This document shows, one piece after another, positions 8,884 to 17,445 of a DNA stretch of 49,240 nt. A model generated the notes under the pieces. The model ran no database searches, was not told where the DNA came from, and saw only the letters and a program-made list of their open reading frames with translations. The stretch comes from Planctomycetota bacterium. GTDB taxonomy: Bacteria > Planctomycetota > B15-G4. Numbering within the stretch: the first letter of the stretch is position 1; each line of letters opens with the position of its first letter. The translations under genes were made by a program, and so were the position numbers. The stretch covers positions 1-49,240 of the forward strand of contig JAJDER010000144.1 in NCBI GenBank assembly GCA_029259725.1. The letters are read 5' to 3'.

Positions 8884-10146
8884 ATGGAGGCGGGTCTGGC
8901 CCTCGCCAGGGTCTCGGCCGCCCGGCCGCGACCCTGGGTGGCGCTCCTGTTCGTGCTGCTCGCCTGTCCGCTCACCGGGGCGCAGGCGGACGGGGACGAG
9001 GAGGAACCGTGGCGTGAGGACCCCTTCACGCGCAACGAGCCCGCGGCCCTGGCGGCGGCCGGCTACGAGCGCTTCCACCCGATCGAGTTCGGGGACCGCC
9101 ACGGCAGCCGTGACGTGGAAGAGGTCCTCGGCGACGTCGAGATGGTCTGGATCGAGACCGAGCACTTCCGCATCGGGTCGACCCTGACCAGCTACAAGGT
9201 CCGCAACGAGGAGAAGAAGCGGATCGCCGAGGAGCTGAAGGCACTCGCCGAGCACCTGCCGCGTGTGAAGAAGAACGCGCGCACGCTCGAACCGTGGCTT
9301 CGGGCGCACCTCTACGCGCAGCGCGCGGAGCAGGCCTACGCGCAGTTCCAGGACATGCTCGGCCTCCAGGACCAGGACTTCCCCACCGAGCGCAACACCG
9401 TGGGCGAACGCGGCTACCTCGGCGAGGGGCCCTACCTCGGGCAGCCCGGCAAGTTCCTGCTGCTGCTGTTCGAGAAGCGCAGCGAGTGTGGTCGCTACGC
9501 GAAGCGCTACACGGATCTCGACAACGACACCGGCATCCGCCACACCTTCGAGCGACAGGGCAGCCTGTTGCTCGGGCTCGTCGCCGAACGCAAGCACGGC
9601 AAGGACGAGCAGGCCTTCAAGTCCGAGACCGAACTGGCCTGCGAGCTGGCCTTCAACCTGACCCACAACCTGGCCAACGGCTTCACCTACTACACCTTCT
9701 CGATGCCGGTGTGGATCACGGAGGGACTGGCGCACTACAACGGCCGCCAGGTCTTCGAGGAGGAGAACAACTTCACATTCGTGCAGGAGCTGGGCCAGGA
9801 CCTCACCGTCGAGTGGGACTGGGAGCCCAAGGTGCACGGCCGCGTGCGCCACGACTTCTACCCACCTGCCGAGGAGTTGCTCAGCCGCTTCGACTGGGGC
9901 ACGCTGAAGTTCAACGATCAAGTCATGCTGTGGTCGCGCGTGGACTACCTCATGTCGCTCGGCCCCGAGAAGTTCGGCCAGCTGATCCGGCGCCTCAAGC
10001 AGCGCGAGACCGGCAGCATCGTGCCCACGCCGGAGCAGCTGCTGGCCACGCAGGCGGCCGCGATCCAGGAGATCTACGGCTTCGACCTGGCCGGCTTCGA
10101 CGAGGCCTGGGCACGCTGGGTCACCAAGACCTACCGCAGCAAGTGA
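8884..10146 (+). CDS. Secreted gluzincin-like protein lacking catalytic residues
   Basis: The 420-residue product has an N-terminal hydrophobic export segment (WVALLFVLLACPLTGAQA). The region FNLTHNLANG...PVWITEGLAHY resembles the zinc site of gluzincin peptidases (M1/DUF1570-like, P-x-W-x-x-EG-x-A-x-Y). H261 and E280 are 19 residues apart, the spacing of the second His and the distal Glu ligand. In the place of HExxH, however, the sequence reads FNLTH, so the first His and the catalytic Glu are gone. It is probably a non-catalytic binding or scaffold protein. It starts one base after the stop of the thioredoxin-like gene, so the two are likely co-translated. Confidence 0.75.
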   Translation: MEAGLALARVSAARPRPWVALLFVLLACPLTGAQADGDEEEPWREDPFTRNEPAALAAAGYERFHPIEFGDRHGSRDVEEVLGDVEMVWIETEHFRIGSTLTSYKVRNEEKKRIAEELKALAEHLPRVKKNARTLEPWLRAHLYAQRAEQAYAQFQDMLGLQDQDFPTERNTVGERGYLGEGPYLGQPGKFLLLLFEKRSECGRYAKRYTDLDNDTGIRHTFERQGSLLLGLVAERKHGKDEQAFKSETELACELAFNLTHNLANGFTYYTFSMPVWITEGLAHYNGRQVFEEENNFTFVQELGQDLTVEWDWEPKVHGRVRHDFYPPAEELLSRFDWGTLKFNDQVMLWSRVDYLMSLGPEKFGQLIRRLKQRETGSIVPTPEQLLATQAAAIQEIYGFDLAGFDEAWARWVTKTYRSK

Positions 10147-10173
10147 CGCCGGTCGATCTTCTGCTTCGCGCCC

Positions 10174-11631
10174 TCAGAACTGGAAGTACACGAAGGGCTC
10201 GACCCGATCCGGCACGCCGTACAGCACGGCCAGCACCATCGCGGCCCAGAACGCGCCTCGCCACGCCGGTGAGAGGGCGCGCTCGCGCCGGGGCTCGCCC
10301 GCACCCAGTCCGCCCGCACCCAGTCCGCGCGCGCCCAGTCCGCGCGCGACATGCAGGGCGGCCACCCCCACGACGAGCAGCAACGGCACGGTCGCGAACG
10401 GCTCCCAGGCCCAGGGCCCGACGACGGTGCGTGTCAGCACCGTCCAGGCGTTGCCCAGGCCGCCGCTGACGAACAACACCATGCACAGGTTCACGTAGAG
10501 GAAGGTGCCGGCGATGCGCAGCAGTCGCGAGGCGCCGCGCGGCTCGTCCCAGCTGCCGCGGGCCTTGAGCACGCCGCGCCGCCAGGACGTGAGCGCCAGC
10601 CCGAGTCCCGCCACGACGCCGAACACGACGAAGTGCCAGCGCGCGCCGTGCCACGCCCCGACCAGCGTCATCACGAACACCGTGCGCAGCGCCGCGACCG
10701 CACCCGAGCGTGCCCCATCGGCCACCGGCTCGTCCGCCAGCCGCCCCCCGAGAGGCCGGCTGACGTAGTCGCGGAACCAGGTCGTCAGGGTCACGTGCCA
10801 GCGGCGCCAGAAGTCGGCCGGGCTGGCCGCCAGCAGGGGCCAGGCGAAGTTCTCCGAGAGGCGCACGCCGAGCAGTCGCGCCACGCCGATGGCGATGTCG
10901 GTGTACGCGGAGAAGTCCAGGTAGATCGCGAAGGTCGCCGCCACCGTGGCGAGCGCGAGGGTGGAACCCGCCACGTCTTCGGGCGCCCCGAACGCGGTCG
11001 ACACCAGGAAGAACAACCGGTCGGCGATGACGAGCTTCTTGACCAGCCCCCACAGGATGCGCTGCAGGCCCGCCTCCAGGTCCGCCGCCGATACGCGCTG
11101 CTTGCGCTCCAACTGGGGCAGCAGCGCGTCCTTGCGTTCGATCGGCCCGGCCACGAGCTGCGGGAAGAACGACACGTACAGCGCATAGGTGATCGGGTCG
11201 CGGCAGGCGCGGGTCTTGCGGCGGTAGACGTCGAGCGTCGAGGAGAGGGTCTGGAACGTGTAGAAGGAGATGCCGATGGGCAGCGCCCAGCCCAGCGGCG
11301 CGGCGGTGGACGTACCCAGCAGTGGCCCCACGTTCTCGAGCACGAAGTCGCCGTACTTGAACGAACCGAGCAGGCCGAGGTTGACGACCAGGCTGACGCC
11401 GAGCAGCAGTCGGCGGGGTCCGCGCGCCTCGGTGCGCTCGAGACCCAGGGCGACGAGCCAGTCCACCAGCGTCGACGCCGCGAGCAGCAGACAGTACGCC
11501 GGGTGCGCCGCGCCGTAGAACGTGTAGGACGCCGCGAGCAGCACGAGCCGCCCGAACCGCCAGGGCAGCACGGCCCGCGCCACGAGCACCGCGCCCAGGA
11601 GCAGGAAGAAGCCGACGCTATGGAAGAGCAT
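10174..11631 (-). CDS. MBOAT-family membrane O-acyltransferase (AlgI-like)
   Basis: The 485-residue multi-pass protein begins MLFHSVGFFLLLG, a typical AlgI/DltB-type start. It carries family blocks such as GISFYTFQTLSS, FFPQLVAGPIERK, YLDFSAYTDIAIG, FWRRWHVTLTTWFRDYV and GAWHGARWHFVVFG, the last holding the catalytic His. These enzymes move acyl groups across the membrane to acetylate exopolysaccharides or wall polymers. It overlaps the preceding SGNH gene by 14 bases, the usual AlgI-AlgJ/X-like pairing. A Gly/Leu/Ala/Arg repeat near the C-terminus is encoded by 15-bp tandem units at 10296-10340. The substrate is unknown. Confidence 0.9.
   Translation of the reverse strand: MLFHSVGFFLLLGAVLVARAVLPWRFGRLVLLAASYTFYGAAHPAYCLLLAASTLVDWLVALGLERTEARGPRRLLLGVSLVVNLGLLGSFKYGDFVLENVGPLLGTSTAAPLGWALPIGISFYTFQTLSSTLDVYRRKTRACRDPITYALYVSFFPQLVAGPIERKDALLPQLERKQRVSAADLEAGLQRILWGLVKKLVIADRLFFLVSTAFGAPEDVAGSTLALATVAATFAIYLDFSAYTDIAIGVARLLGVRLSENFAWPLLAASPADFWRRWHVTLTTWFRDYVSRPLGGRLADEPVADGARSGAVAALRTVFVMTLVGAWHGARWHFVVFGVVAGLGLALTSWRRGVLKARGSWDEPRGASRLLRIAGTFLYVNLCMVLFVSGGLGNAWTVLTRTVVGPWAWEPFATVPLLLVVGVAALHVARGLGARGLGAGGLGAGEPRRERALSPAWRGAFWAAMVLAVLYGVPDRVEPFVYFQF
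10296..10340. repeat. 15-bp tandem repeat, 3 copies, in the MBOAT gene
   Basis: Three near-identical 15-base units (CGCCCGCACCCAGTC type) encode GLGAG/GLGAR repeats on the minus strand. A degraded copy follows to about 10355. The units are in frame, so copy changes would leave the gene intact. Confidence 0.8.
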
Positions 11632-12724
11632 CGAGGATCGCGGGCAGGAGCTCTCGGGTCATGCGAGCGTGACCGTCGCCGTCGAAGTGCGTCAGCGACA
11701 CGTACTCTTCGGTGGGCACCAGGCCGGCCAGGTCCACGACGGGCACGCCGTGCTCCCGAAGGACGAAGCTCGCTCGCGCGTGGAAGGTCTCGACGAGGTT
11801 CGCCATGGACTCCGGCAGGCCGCCCGTGTCCATCGGCACCCAGACCCAGAGCAGCGGCAGGCCCGCGGCCTCGGCGCGCGCCACCAGGCGGTCGATGACC
11901 GCACGGCAGGCGTTGAGGGGTGCCGCCAGATGGTCCGCGGAGACGGTCTCGAGCCGTCTCAGGATCGCTTGCCGACCGCGGCCGCGCCGCCACGCCTCGC
12001 GGGCCACCTGGATCGAGGGCAGCGGCCCGCCGTCCTCGGCCCAGCCCGCCGGGAACTGCCGCGCGGTGGGATGCCCGAAGACCATCCGATGGTGCGGCAA
12101 CTCGAGGTTCCGCGCCGCGGCGTCGAGCAGCGGACGCCGCATCCGGCCCAGTCCGCTGCCGAGCTGGATCGCGCGGACGAAGAGATCGTCGAGGCTGGTG
12201 CGCTCTCCGGTCAGCGTCGTCTCGAGCAGGGGGCGCCAGAGCCCCGGCCGCCCGGCCAGCAGGTCGATGTCCGCGCCCCCGTAGTCGAGCACGACGGCTC
12301 CCGGCCCGTCGAAGTTCTTGTAGCTCAGCGCGACGACCAGCAGATCCGCCCCGCGGTCGACGGCCTGCAGCGAGAGCACCTCCAGCTCCGTGGCGCGCAG
12401 GCCGACGCTCGCCCAGTTCTCCAGGCGGCCGCCCGGGTGCCGCTCACGCAACCGCGTGTCGAGCCGCGCCGGATAGCAGGCCTCGGGGTCGTGCAGCTCC
12501 AGCCCCAGGGCCTGCGAGTTGCCCAGCAGGACGACCAGCGGGTCAGCCGGCGTGGCGGGCGCGCGCGTGTACTCGGGCCAACCGCGGCGATTCCACGCGT
12601 TGCGCGGAGAGTCCGCGGCCGGGCGGGCCTCGCCGTAGGGCGACGCGAGACGCGCGACGAGTTCGGCCAGGCCGAGGAACAGCACACACCAGGAGCAGGG
12701 GCTCTTCGCGAGGCGCCCGATCAT
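11618..12724 (-). CDS. SGNH-hydrolase-like partner of the MBOAT acyltransferase
   Basis: The 368-residue protein has an N-terminal hydrophobic anchor (CSWCVLFLGLAELVARLA). Its SGNH fold signatures are LLGNSQALGLEL (nucleophile block with Ser) near residues 65-76 and a C-terminal THFDGDGHARM, the D-x-x-H block. Such AlgJ/AlgX/PatB-like proteins accept the acyl group from an MBOAT partner and transfer it to a secreted polymer. It is translated just before the MBOAT gene, with a 14-base overlap. The acetylated polymer may be made with the nearby GT4 enzyme, but that link is only by proximity. Confidence 0.82.
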   Translation of the reverse strand: MIGRLAKSPCSWCVLFLGLAELVARLASPYGEARPAADSPRNAWNRRGWPEYTRAPATPADPLVVLLGNSQALGLELHDPEACYPARLDTRLRERHPGGRLENWASVGLRATELEVLSLQAVDRGADLLVVALSYKNFDGPGAVVLDYGGADIDLLAGRPGLWRPLLETTLTGERTSLDDLFVRAIQLGSGLGRMRRPLLDAAARNLELPHHRMVFGHPTARQFPAGWAEDGGPLPSIQVAREAWRRGRGRQAILRRLETVSADHLAAPLNACRAVIDRLVARAEAAGLPLLWVWVPMDTGGLPESMANLVETFHARASFVLREHGVPVVDLAGLVPTEEYVSLTHFDGDGHARMTRELLPAILDALP

Positions 12725-12748
12725 CCCGCGCGAACCGCCCGGACTCCG

Positions 12749-14083
12749 CTAGCCATTGCCGATCACGCAGTCGAGCGCGTTGGTGAGCTTGAAGGACGCG
12801 CCACCCCCGCTCGACGCCCCCTGCGCACAGAAGGGGATTCCGAGGATGCTGCCGTCGTTCGGGACGGGGAGCAAGAAGGGTGTTCCCGGCGCGAAGTTGG
12901 GGAGCAGGGCCAGGGACGGCAGTGAGCAGAGCAGCGTGCCCTTGGCGCCAAGCGGCACTTCGGTCGGAGCGAGCGACACGATCAGGAAGTCCACCGATGC
13001 GGCGGGCTCGAAGCTCGTGTGGTCCACCACCGGGTCCCAGATGGCGCCGGCCAACGGACCCGAGGACTGGCCCGGAAGCAGCGCCGCCGGGTTCGGCGGA
13101 GTGCCGACGCGCACGTTCTCCAGGGCCGACACGGTCACGAACAGATCGGGCCGCCAGTGCTGCAACGAGCAGCGCATGCGCGTCACCTGCTCGGGCGTGA
13201 ACTCCCACAGGCACGGATCGTCGGTGTAGTCCATGTAGTTGTGGAAGGGATCCGCGCTGCCGCACGAACTCGGAGACGACGGGCAGCCCGACGTCGACGA
13301 GGACTGGCTGTTGGTGTCGCAGATCAGGTCGCCCTGGGTGTTGCAGGCCGTGCCGCAGCCCTCGAAGGTGTGATAGAGCCCGAGGTAGTGGCCGATCTCG
13401 TGCGTGGCCGTGCGCCCCATGTTGAGCGGCCACCCGGCGGTCGCCTCGCGCCCGACCGCCTCCCACCAGAGCACGACGCGATCCTGCGTCTGGCCCGCCA
13501 GTCCTTCCGAGGGGAAACCCGGAACGTACCCGTAGCAGCAGGGCGGCGCGTTGGTGAACACGTTCAGGTATCGGTTCGTGTCCCACGCCAGCGGCGTCCA
13601 GTAGTTGCCCGAGTCCTGGTACCAGCTGTCGTTGGTGGTGTAGGTGATGCCCGTCGTGGGCTGGCCGGCCGGATCGGTGGTGGCCAGGTGGAAGCGGATC
13701 AGGCCGTTGCTCCCCGGGGCGCCCGGCGTGCCGGGCAAGGCCTGGAAGTCCTCGTTCAACACGTCGATCTGATCCTGGATCGTCTCCGCGCCCAGGAAGC
13801 CGTCGCCCGAGCTGTGCTGGATGACGTGGAACACGACGGGGATGTCGTAGAAGAAGGTGGGCTCGTACTCGGGCTGCGGCGTGTTGACGAAGTAGCCGCA
13901 GTCGGACGGCGCAAGGGCGAGGCCTGGGAGCGGGGTGCGCGACGGCGTGCCGCAGCGGGCGCGCTGACCCTGGGCGGGCGCGGGAAGCGCCACGATCGCC
14001 AGCGCGAGGAGCGCGGCGAGCAGCGTCTGGGGTGTCGGGCGTGTCGGGCGTGTCGGGCGGGGCGTCAGGAGGGGTTGCGACAT
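12749..14083 (-). CDS. Secreted M43-family zinc metalloprotease (cytophagalysin/PAPP-A type)
   Basis: The 444-residue precursor has an extended N-region rich in Thr/Arg/Pro, then a signal peptide (LLAALLALAIVALPAPAQG). The catalytic zinc motif HEIGHYLGLYH is at 228-238 and the Met-turn NYMDY at 282-286, both diagnostic of metzincin family M43. Cysteines around 243-274 are probably disulphide-bonded. Residues from about 316 to the end form a separate domain ending FKLTNALDCVIGNG. Its layout resembles the C-terminus of the secreted protein at 24050-25774. The role is degradation of external protein. The N-region repeat comes from a 9-bp DNA repeat at 14032-14058, so a start further downstream is possible. 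Confidence 0.9.
   Translation of the reverse strand: MSQPLLTPRPTRPTRPTPQTLLAALLALAIVALPAPAQGQRARCGTPSRTPLPGLALAPSDCGYFVNTPQPEYEPTFFYDIPVVFHVIQHSSGDGFLGAETIQDQIDVLNEDFQALPGTPGAPGSNGLIRFHLATTDPAGQPTTGITYTTNDSWYQDSGNYWTPLAWDTNRYLNVFTNAPPCCYGYVPGFPSEGLAGQTQDRVVLWWEAVGREATAGWPLNMGRTATHEIGHYLGLYHTFEGCGTACNTQGDLICDTNSQSSSTSGCPSSPSSCGSADPFHNYMDYTDDPCLWEFTPEQVTRMRCSLQHWRPDLFVTVSALENVRVGTPPNPAALLPGQSSGPLAGAIWDPVVDHTSFEPAASVDFLIVSLAPTEVPLGAKGTLLCSLPSLALLPNFAPGTPFLLPVPNDGSILGIPFCAQGASSGGGASFKLTNALDCVIGNG
14032..14058. repeat. 9-bp tandem repeat, 3 copies, at the M43 protease N-terminus
   Basis: GTGTCGGGC is repeated three times perfectly, giving the TRPTRPT stretch ahead of the signal peptide. Confidence 0.85.
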
Positions 14084-14131
14084 GGGGAGGCCGTCCGTTC
14101 AGGGTGCGCGCCGGAGAAGCGGGTCCAGGTC

Positions 14132-14137
14132 ATGCTA
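14132..14137 (-). promoter_or_regulatory. Candidate -10 element of the M43 protease gene
   Basis: Read on the minus strand this is TAGCAT, about 48 bases before the start codon at 14083. No good -35 is visible. The hexamer stands out in a GC-rich gap. Confidence 0.3.
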
Positions 14138-14165
14138 CGTGCGAGTCGCGGTCTTGTCGCGCCGG

Positions 14166-15338
14166 CTACCGCGGCGAGTGACACCCGTCGTGGGCGAGCA
14201 GCTCGCGCCAGACCTCGAGAGTCCGCGCCGCGGCCGCGGACCAGGGGAACGAGCGCGCGAGCGCCCGCCGCGCGGCCTCCCCGCGACCGGTTGCCGCGTC
14301 CTCGATCGCGCGGTCGATGGCGTCGGCCAGCACGTCGACGAAGCTGCCGCCGTCCGCCACCGGCGGGGTGTCGAGCAGCGTGGCCAGACCCGACAGCGCC
14401 TCCTCGAACGCGGCGATCCGACTGGCGACCACGGGCGTCCCCACGGCGAAGGCCTCCAGCGGCGTGACCGGCGTGCCCTCCTCGTCGTTCAGGTGGACCA
14501 GCACCGAGGCCGACGCGACGATGCCTGGTAGCCGGTCCTCGCCGGGAAGGTCCCAGGACACCGCGCCGCCCAGCGTGGAGCGCGCCAACCGCTCGGCGAA
14601 GGCGCCCCCGGAGCCGGCGCCGGCGAAGTGCAGCCGACAGCGTCGGCCCCCACGGTGCAACGCCTCGACCGCCTCCAGGATCAGTTCGGGTCGCCGCTGG
14701 GGCCCGGGCGCGCCGAGCACGAGCACCAGGGCCGGATCGGCGCGCGGCGGCGGTTCCGTCAGTTCGCGGGCCCAGTGGTCGCACCCCACCGGGACCCGGC
14801 GCACGCATCCGGGCGCCACGCCCAGGCGGCGCGTGACCTCGTCGGCGAAGTGCTCGCTGGCGACGAGCACGGCGGCGGCACCCTGCAACTCCCGCGAGAG
14901 CGACGCCTCCGACGCGCTGCCCTCGGGCGGCAGCTCGGAGAGGGCCACGGTCCACGGCGCGCGCGACACCCTGAGCAGCGGCAGGCGCACCTGGTGGAAC
15001 AGGTCCACGCCACCCGCCAGCCGGTCCGCGCCGAAGCCGACGCGTCCGAGCAGGTCCACGGCGCGACGCGGCCACGGGCGCGACAACCGCCGGGCCCGAT
15101 CCCCGATGCCCTGCAGCCCGAGGGCGGACTCGGGCACCGCCGCCGGCGCGCGGCCGATCTCGAGCAGCGCCAGCTCCGGCGCGTCGTCCAGCCGCACCAG
15201 CGCGCGCACGAGTTCACGGGCGTAGCGCCCCACGCCGGGCGCGTGGCTCACCGCCGGTCGATAGTCGATGCCGATGCGCAGGACGGCCGCCCCCCCGAGA
15301 GGCCCGCCATCCTGCTCGGCCCGACGGACCCGGTTCAA
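14166..15338 (-). CDS. GT4-type glycosyltransferase
   Basis: This is a GT-B retaining glycosyltransferase of about 390 residues that transfers a sugar from a nucleotide donor. The N-terminal RIGIDYRP...GVGRYARELVRAL is the acceptor-side Rossmann start. The C-terminal half has the donor-binding motif EEGTPVTPLEAFAVGTPVVAS. The start is uncertain because no ATG lies before RIGIDYRP outside the preceding gene. TTG 15338 overlaps the YHS gene stop as TTGA and is chosen as a coupled start. CTG 15281 is the alternative and would give a shorter N-terminus. The neighbours are a YHS protein upstream and surface-modification genes downstream. The sugar and acceptor cannot be told from sequence. Confidence 0.8.
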   Translation of the reverse strand: MNRVRRAEQDGGPLGGAAVLRIGIDYRPAVSHAPGVGRYARELVRALVRLDDAPELALLEIGRAPAAVPESALGLQGIGDRARRLSRPWPRRAVDLLGRVGFGADRLAGGVDLFHQVRLPLLRVSRAPWTVALSELPPEGSASEASLSRELQGAAAVLVASEHFADEVTRRLGVAPGCVRRVPVGCDHWARELTEPPPRADPALVLVLGAPGPQRRPELILEAVEALHRGGRRCRLHFAGAGSGGAFAERLARSTLGGAVSWDLPGEDRLPGIVASASVLVHLNDEEGTPVTPLEAFAVGTPVVASRIAAFEEALSGLATLLDTPPVADGGSFVDVLADAIDRAIEDAATGRGEAARRALARSFPWSAAAARTLEVWRELLAHDGCHSPR

Positions 15339-16285
15339 GGTTCGCGCGTGGATGCCTCGACCAGCCTGCCCCACCGCCGGTCGGCCTCGGGGAGCAGGCC
15401 GCCCTCCTCGGTCCACGAGGCACGCGTGTCGTTGAAGAAGCCCTTGTAGAAGACGAGCAGCCGGCCGTCCTCGATCAGGAACGAGGTCGGGTCGATCTCG
15501 ACCAGGTCCCCGGCCTTGGCCACGGCGTAGGCGCAGTAGCCGCCGAAGTGGGGCTCGTAGGCACCGGGGTCGGCCACGAAGCGCTCGCGGTTGCTGCGGT
15601 TCGCGAAGTAGTAGACGACGCCATCATGCTCCACGGCCAGCTCGGCCTTGCCCTTGGCGGGCCTGCCGCCGCCGGCCGGGAAGTACGCCACCGGGTCGTA
15701 GCCCGTCAGCGCCAGGGCGCCGTCGCCGAGGTTGAACAGGGTCAGGTCGCGGGTCGTGGCCGCCGGTGCCGCCTCGCCCGAGATCGACGTCCAGGAGCGA
15801 TCGGCCTTCGGCAGCAGCTCGGCCTCGTCCTCGATCCACAGGTCGCGCGGATCCGAGAAGGTGCCGGTCGTGAACACGAACAGCCGCCCGCCGCTGACCA
15901 CGAACTCGGTCGGCTTGGGATCGACCTTCTGGCCGGCCGCCATCGCGTAGGCGCACCATCCACCGTAGGCGGGCTCGTAACGGGTGGGATCGGCCAGGAA
16001 GGCCTGCTTGTTGGCCGGGCTCGCGAAGCGATAGGTCACGCCCGCGTGGCCCAGCTGATGGTCGGAGGAGCCCCGCGCGGGCTCGCCGCCACCCTCGGCG
16101 CGGTAGGAGACCGGGTCGTAGCCATCGAGGGCCAGGGCGTCCTCACCGAGCCGATAGTGGTCGATTCCGGAACGATCCGCCGTGCCGGTCGACTCGCGAT
16201 CCTGGGCTGGAAGCATCGTCGCGAACAACAGGGCCGCGGGCAGGGCAGACAGCAGGGCGTGGGTCAGGGTCAGGGTCGAGCGCAT
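15335..16285 (-). CDS. Secreted protein with two tandem YHS domains
   Basis: A signal peptide (HALLSALPAALLFATMLPAQ) is followed by two homologous halves. Each has ALAL(D/T)GYDPV(S/A)Y, a Gly-rich segment, YxFA...F(L/V)ADPxxYEP and FGGYCAYA or YGGWCAYA, and each ends with a strand-rich GGRLFVF or DGRLLVF segment before a Trp-containing tail. YHS domains are small, possibly metal-binding modules found in metal-handling and redox proteins. A double copy within one exported protein suggests an internal duplication. GGAGGAGG precedes ATG 16285 at good spacing. Its stop overlaps the TTG of the glycosyltransferase. Metal binding is not proven from sequence. Confidence 0.87.
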   Translation of the reverse strand: MRSTLTLTHALLSALPAALLFATMLPAQDRESTGTADRSGIDHYRLGEDALALDGYDPVSYRAEGGGEPARGSSDHQLGHAGVTYRFASPANKQAFLADPTRYEPAYGGWCAYAMAAGQKVDPKPTEFVVSGGRLFVFTTGTFSDPRDLWIEDEAELLPKADRSWTSISGEAAPAATTRDLTLFNLGDGALALTGYDPVAYFPAGGGRPAKGKAELAVEHDGVVYYFANRSNRERFVADPGAYEPHFGGYCAYAVAKAGDLVEIDPTSFLIEDGRLLVFYKGFFNDTRASWTEEGGLLPEADRRWGRLVEASTREP

Positions 16286-16547
16286 CCGAGGTCCTCCTCC
16301 ATGGGTGAGCCGCCCTCCGATCCCGAAGGCCCGCCGTGGTCACGGCAGCACTGGCGCACAGCCGCCTCGCTCTCCGGGACAGCGCCTGCTCCGGGCCGCA
16401 GCCGCTGCGGATTCGTGGCCTCCCCGCCACGGGATTGCGAAACATGAGGTGCCCGCCGGACAATGAAGGCGAGGAATCCGGGGAACGTCGCGACCGCCGC
16501 CGGCATCGGTTGAACCCCGCCCCTCCGTGCCCGACCATCGCTGCTCC

Positions 16548-17432
16548 ATGTCCGAAGCCAGCCCCCACCGCGCCGCCGCCCCCGAGCCACGCCCGGATGC
16601 GTCGCTCGAGCCGACACCGGGCACGGGCATCGACGCGGCGATCTTCCCGCCCCACGCGGCCCAGATCCCGCGCGAAGTCCACGACGAGGGCGGCTACCGC
16701 GTGCGCTTCGCCCGGACCCACGAGGAGCTCGATCGGCTGCTGCGCCTGCGCTTCGAGGTCTTCAACCTCGAACTGGAGGAGGGCCTCGAGACCAGCCACC
16801 TCACCGGCCGCGATCAGGACGCCTTCGACCTCCACTGTCACCACCTGATCGTGGAGGACCGCAAGACCGGCGAGATCATCGGCACCTACCGCATGCAGGC
16901 CGCCGACACCGCGCCCGAGCGCGCCGGTCTCTACACGGCCACCGAGTTCGACCTCGCGCGCCTGCCCGGCCACGTCGTCTCCACCGGGATCGAGATCGGG
17001 CGCGCCTGCATCCACGCCGAGCATCGCAAGCAGCGCGTGCTCTTCGCCCTCTGGAAGGGGCTGGCGACGTACATGCGGCACAACCGCAAGCGGTACCTCT
17101 TCGGCTGCTGTTCGCTGACCTCGCAGGACCCCGCCGACGGGCTGATCGCGTGGGAGTGGTTGCGCCGCGGCGGACACCTCGACCCGGAGCAGCGGGTGGG
17201 TCCGCTGCCGGGCTTCGAGTGCCGCGGCCCCGCCCCGAGCGAGGCCGCCGTGTCCGCCTTCCGGATCCCCGCGCTCTTCGGCACCTACCTGCGCTACGCC
17301 TCGACCGTGGCCGGCCCGCCCGCCATCGATCGCCTGTTCAAGACGATCGACTTCTTCGTGGTCTGCGACACCTGGAAGCTCGGCGACAAGACCTACACGT
17401 TGTTCTTCGGCGAGCCCCCGCCGCGCCCATGA
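16548..17432 (+). CDS. olsB: Ornithine-acyl-ACP N-acyltransferase-like protein OlsB
   Basis: This is a GNAT-fold acyltransferase of the OlsB/COG3176 group, about 294 residues. It matches the pattern RLRFEVFNLELEEGLE, then the substrate strand IIGTYRMQ, then EIGRACIHAEHRKQRVLFALWKGLATYM, the acyl-donor binding region. OlsB adds a 3-hydroxyacyl chain to the alpha-amino group of ornithine, giving lyso-ornithine lipid. The next gene, 13 bases on, is the OlsA-type acyltransferase that would finish the lipid. ATG 16548 is preferred over GTG 16527; neither has a clear ribosome site. A disordered Pro-rich N-terminus of about 40 residues precedes the domain. The ornithine substrate is inferred from the pairing with olsA. 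Confidence 0.83.
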   Translation: MSEASPHRAAAPEPRPDASLEPTPGTGIDAAIFPPHAAQIPREVHDEGGYRVRFARTHEELDRLLRLRFEVFNLELEEGLETSHLTGRDQDAFDLHCHHLIVEDRKTGEIIGTYRMQAADTAPERAGLYTATEFDLARLPGHVVSTGIEIGRACIHAEHRKQRVLFALWKGLATYMRHNRKRYLFGCCSLTSQDPADGLIAWEWLRRGGHLDPEQRVGPLPGFECRGPAPSEAAVSAFRIPALFGTYLRYASTVAGPPAIDRLFKTIDFFVVCDTWKLGDKTYTLFFGEPPPRP

Positions 17433-17445
17433 GCAGGCCCCGCTC

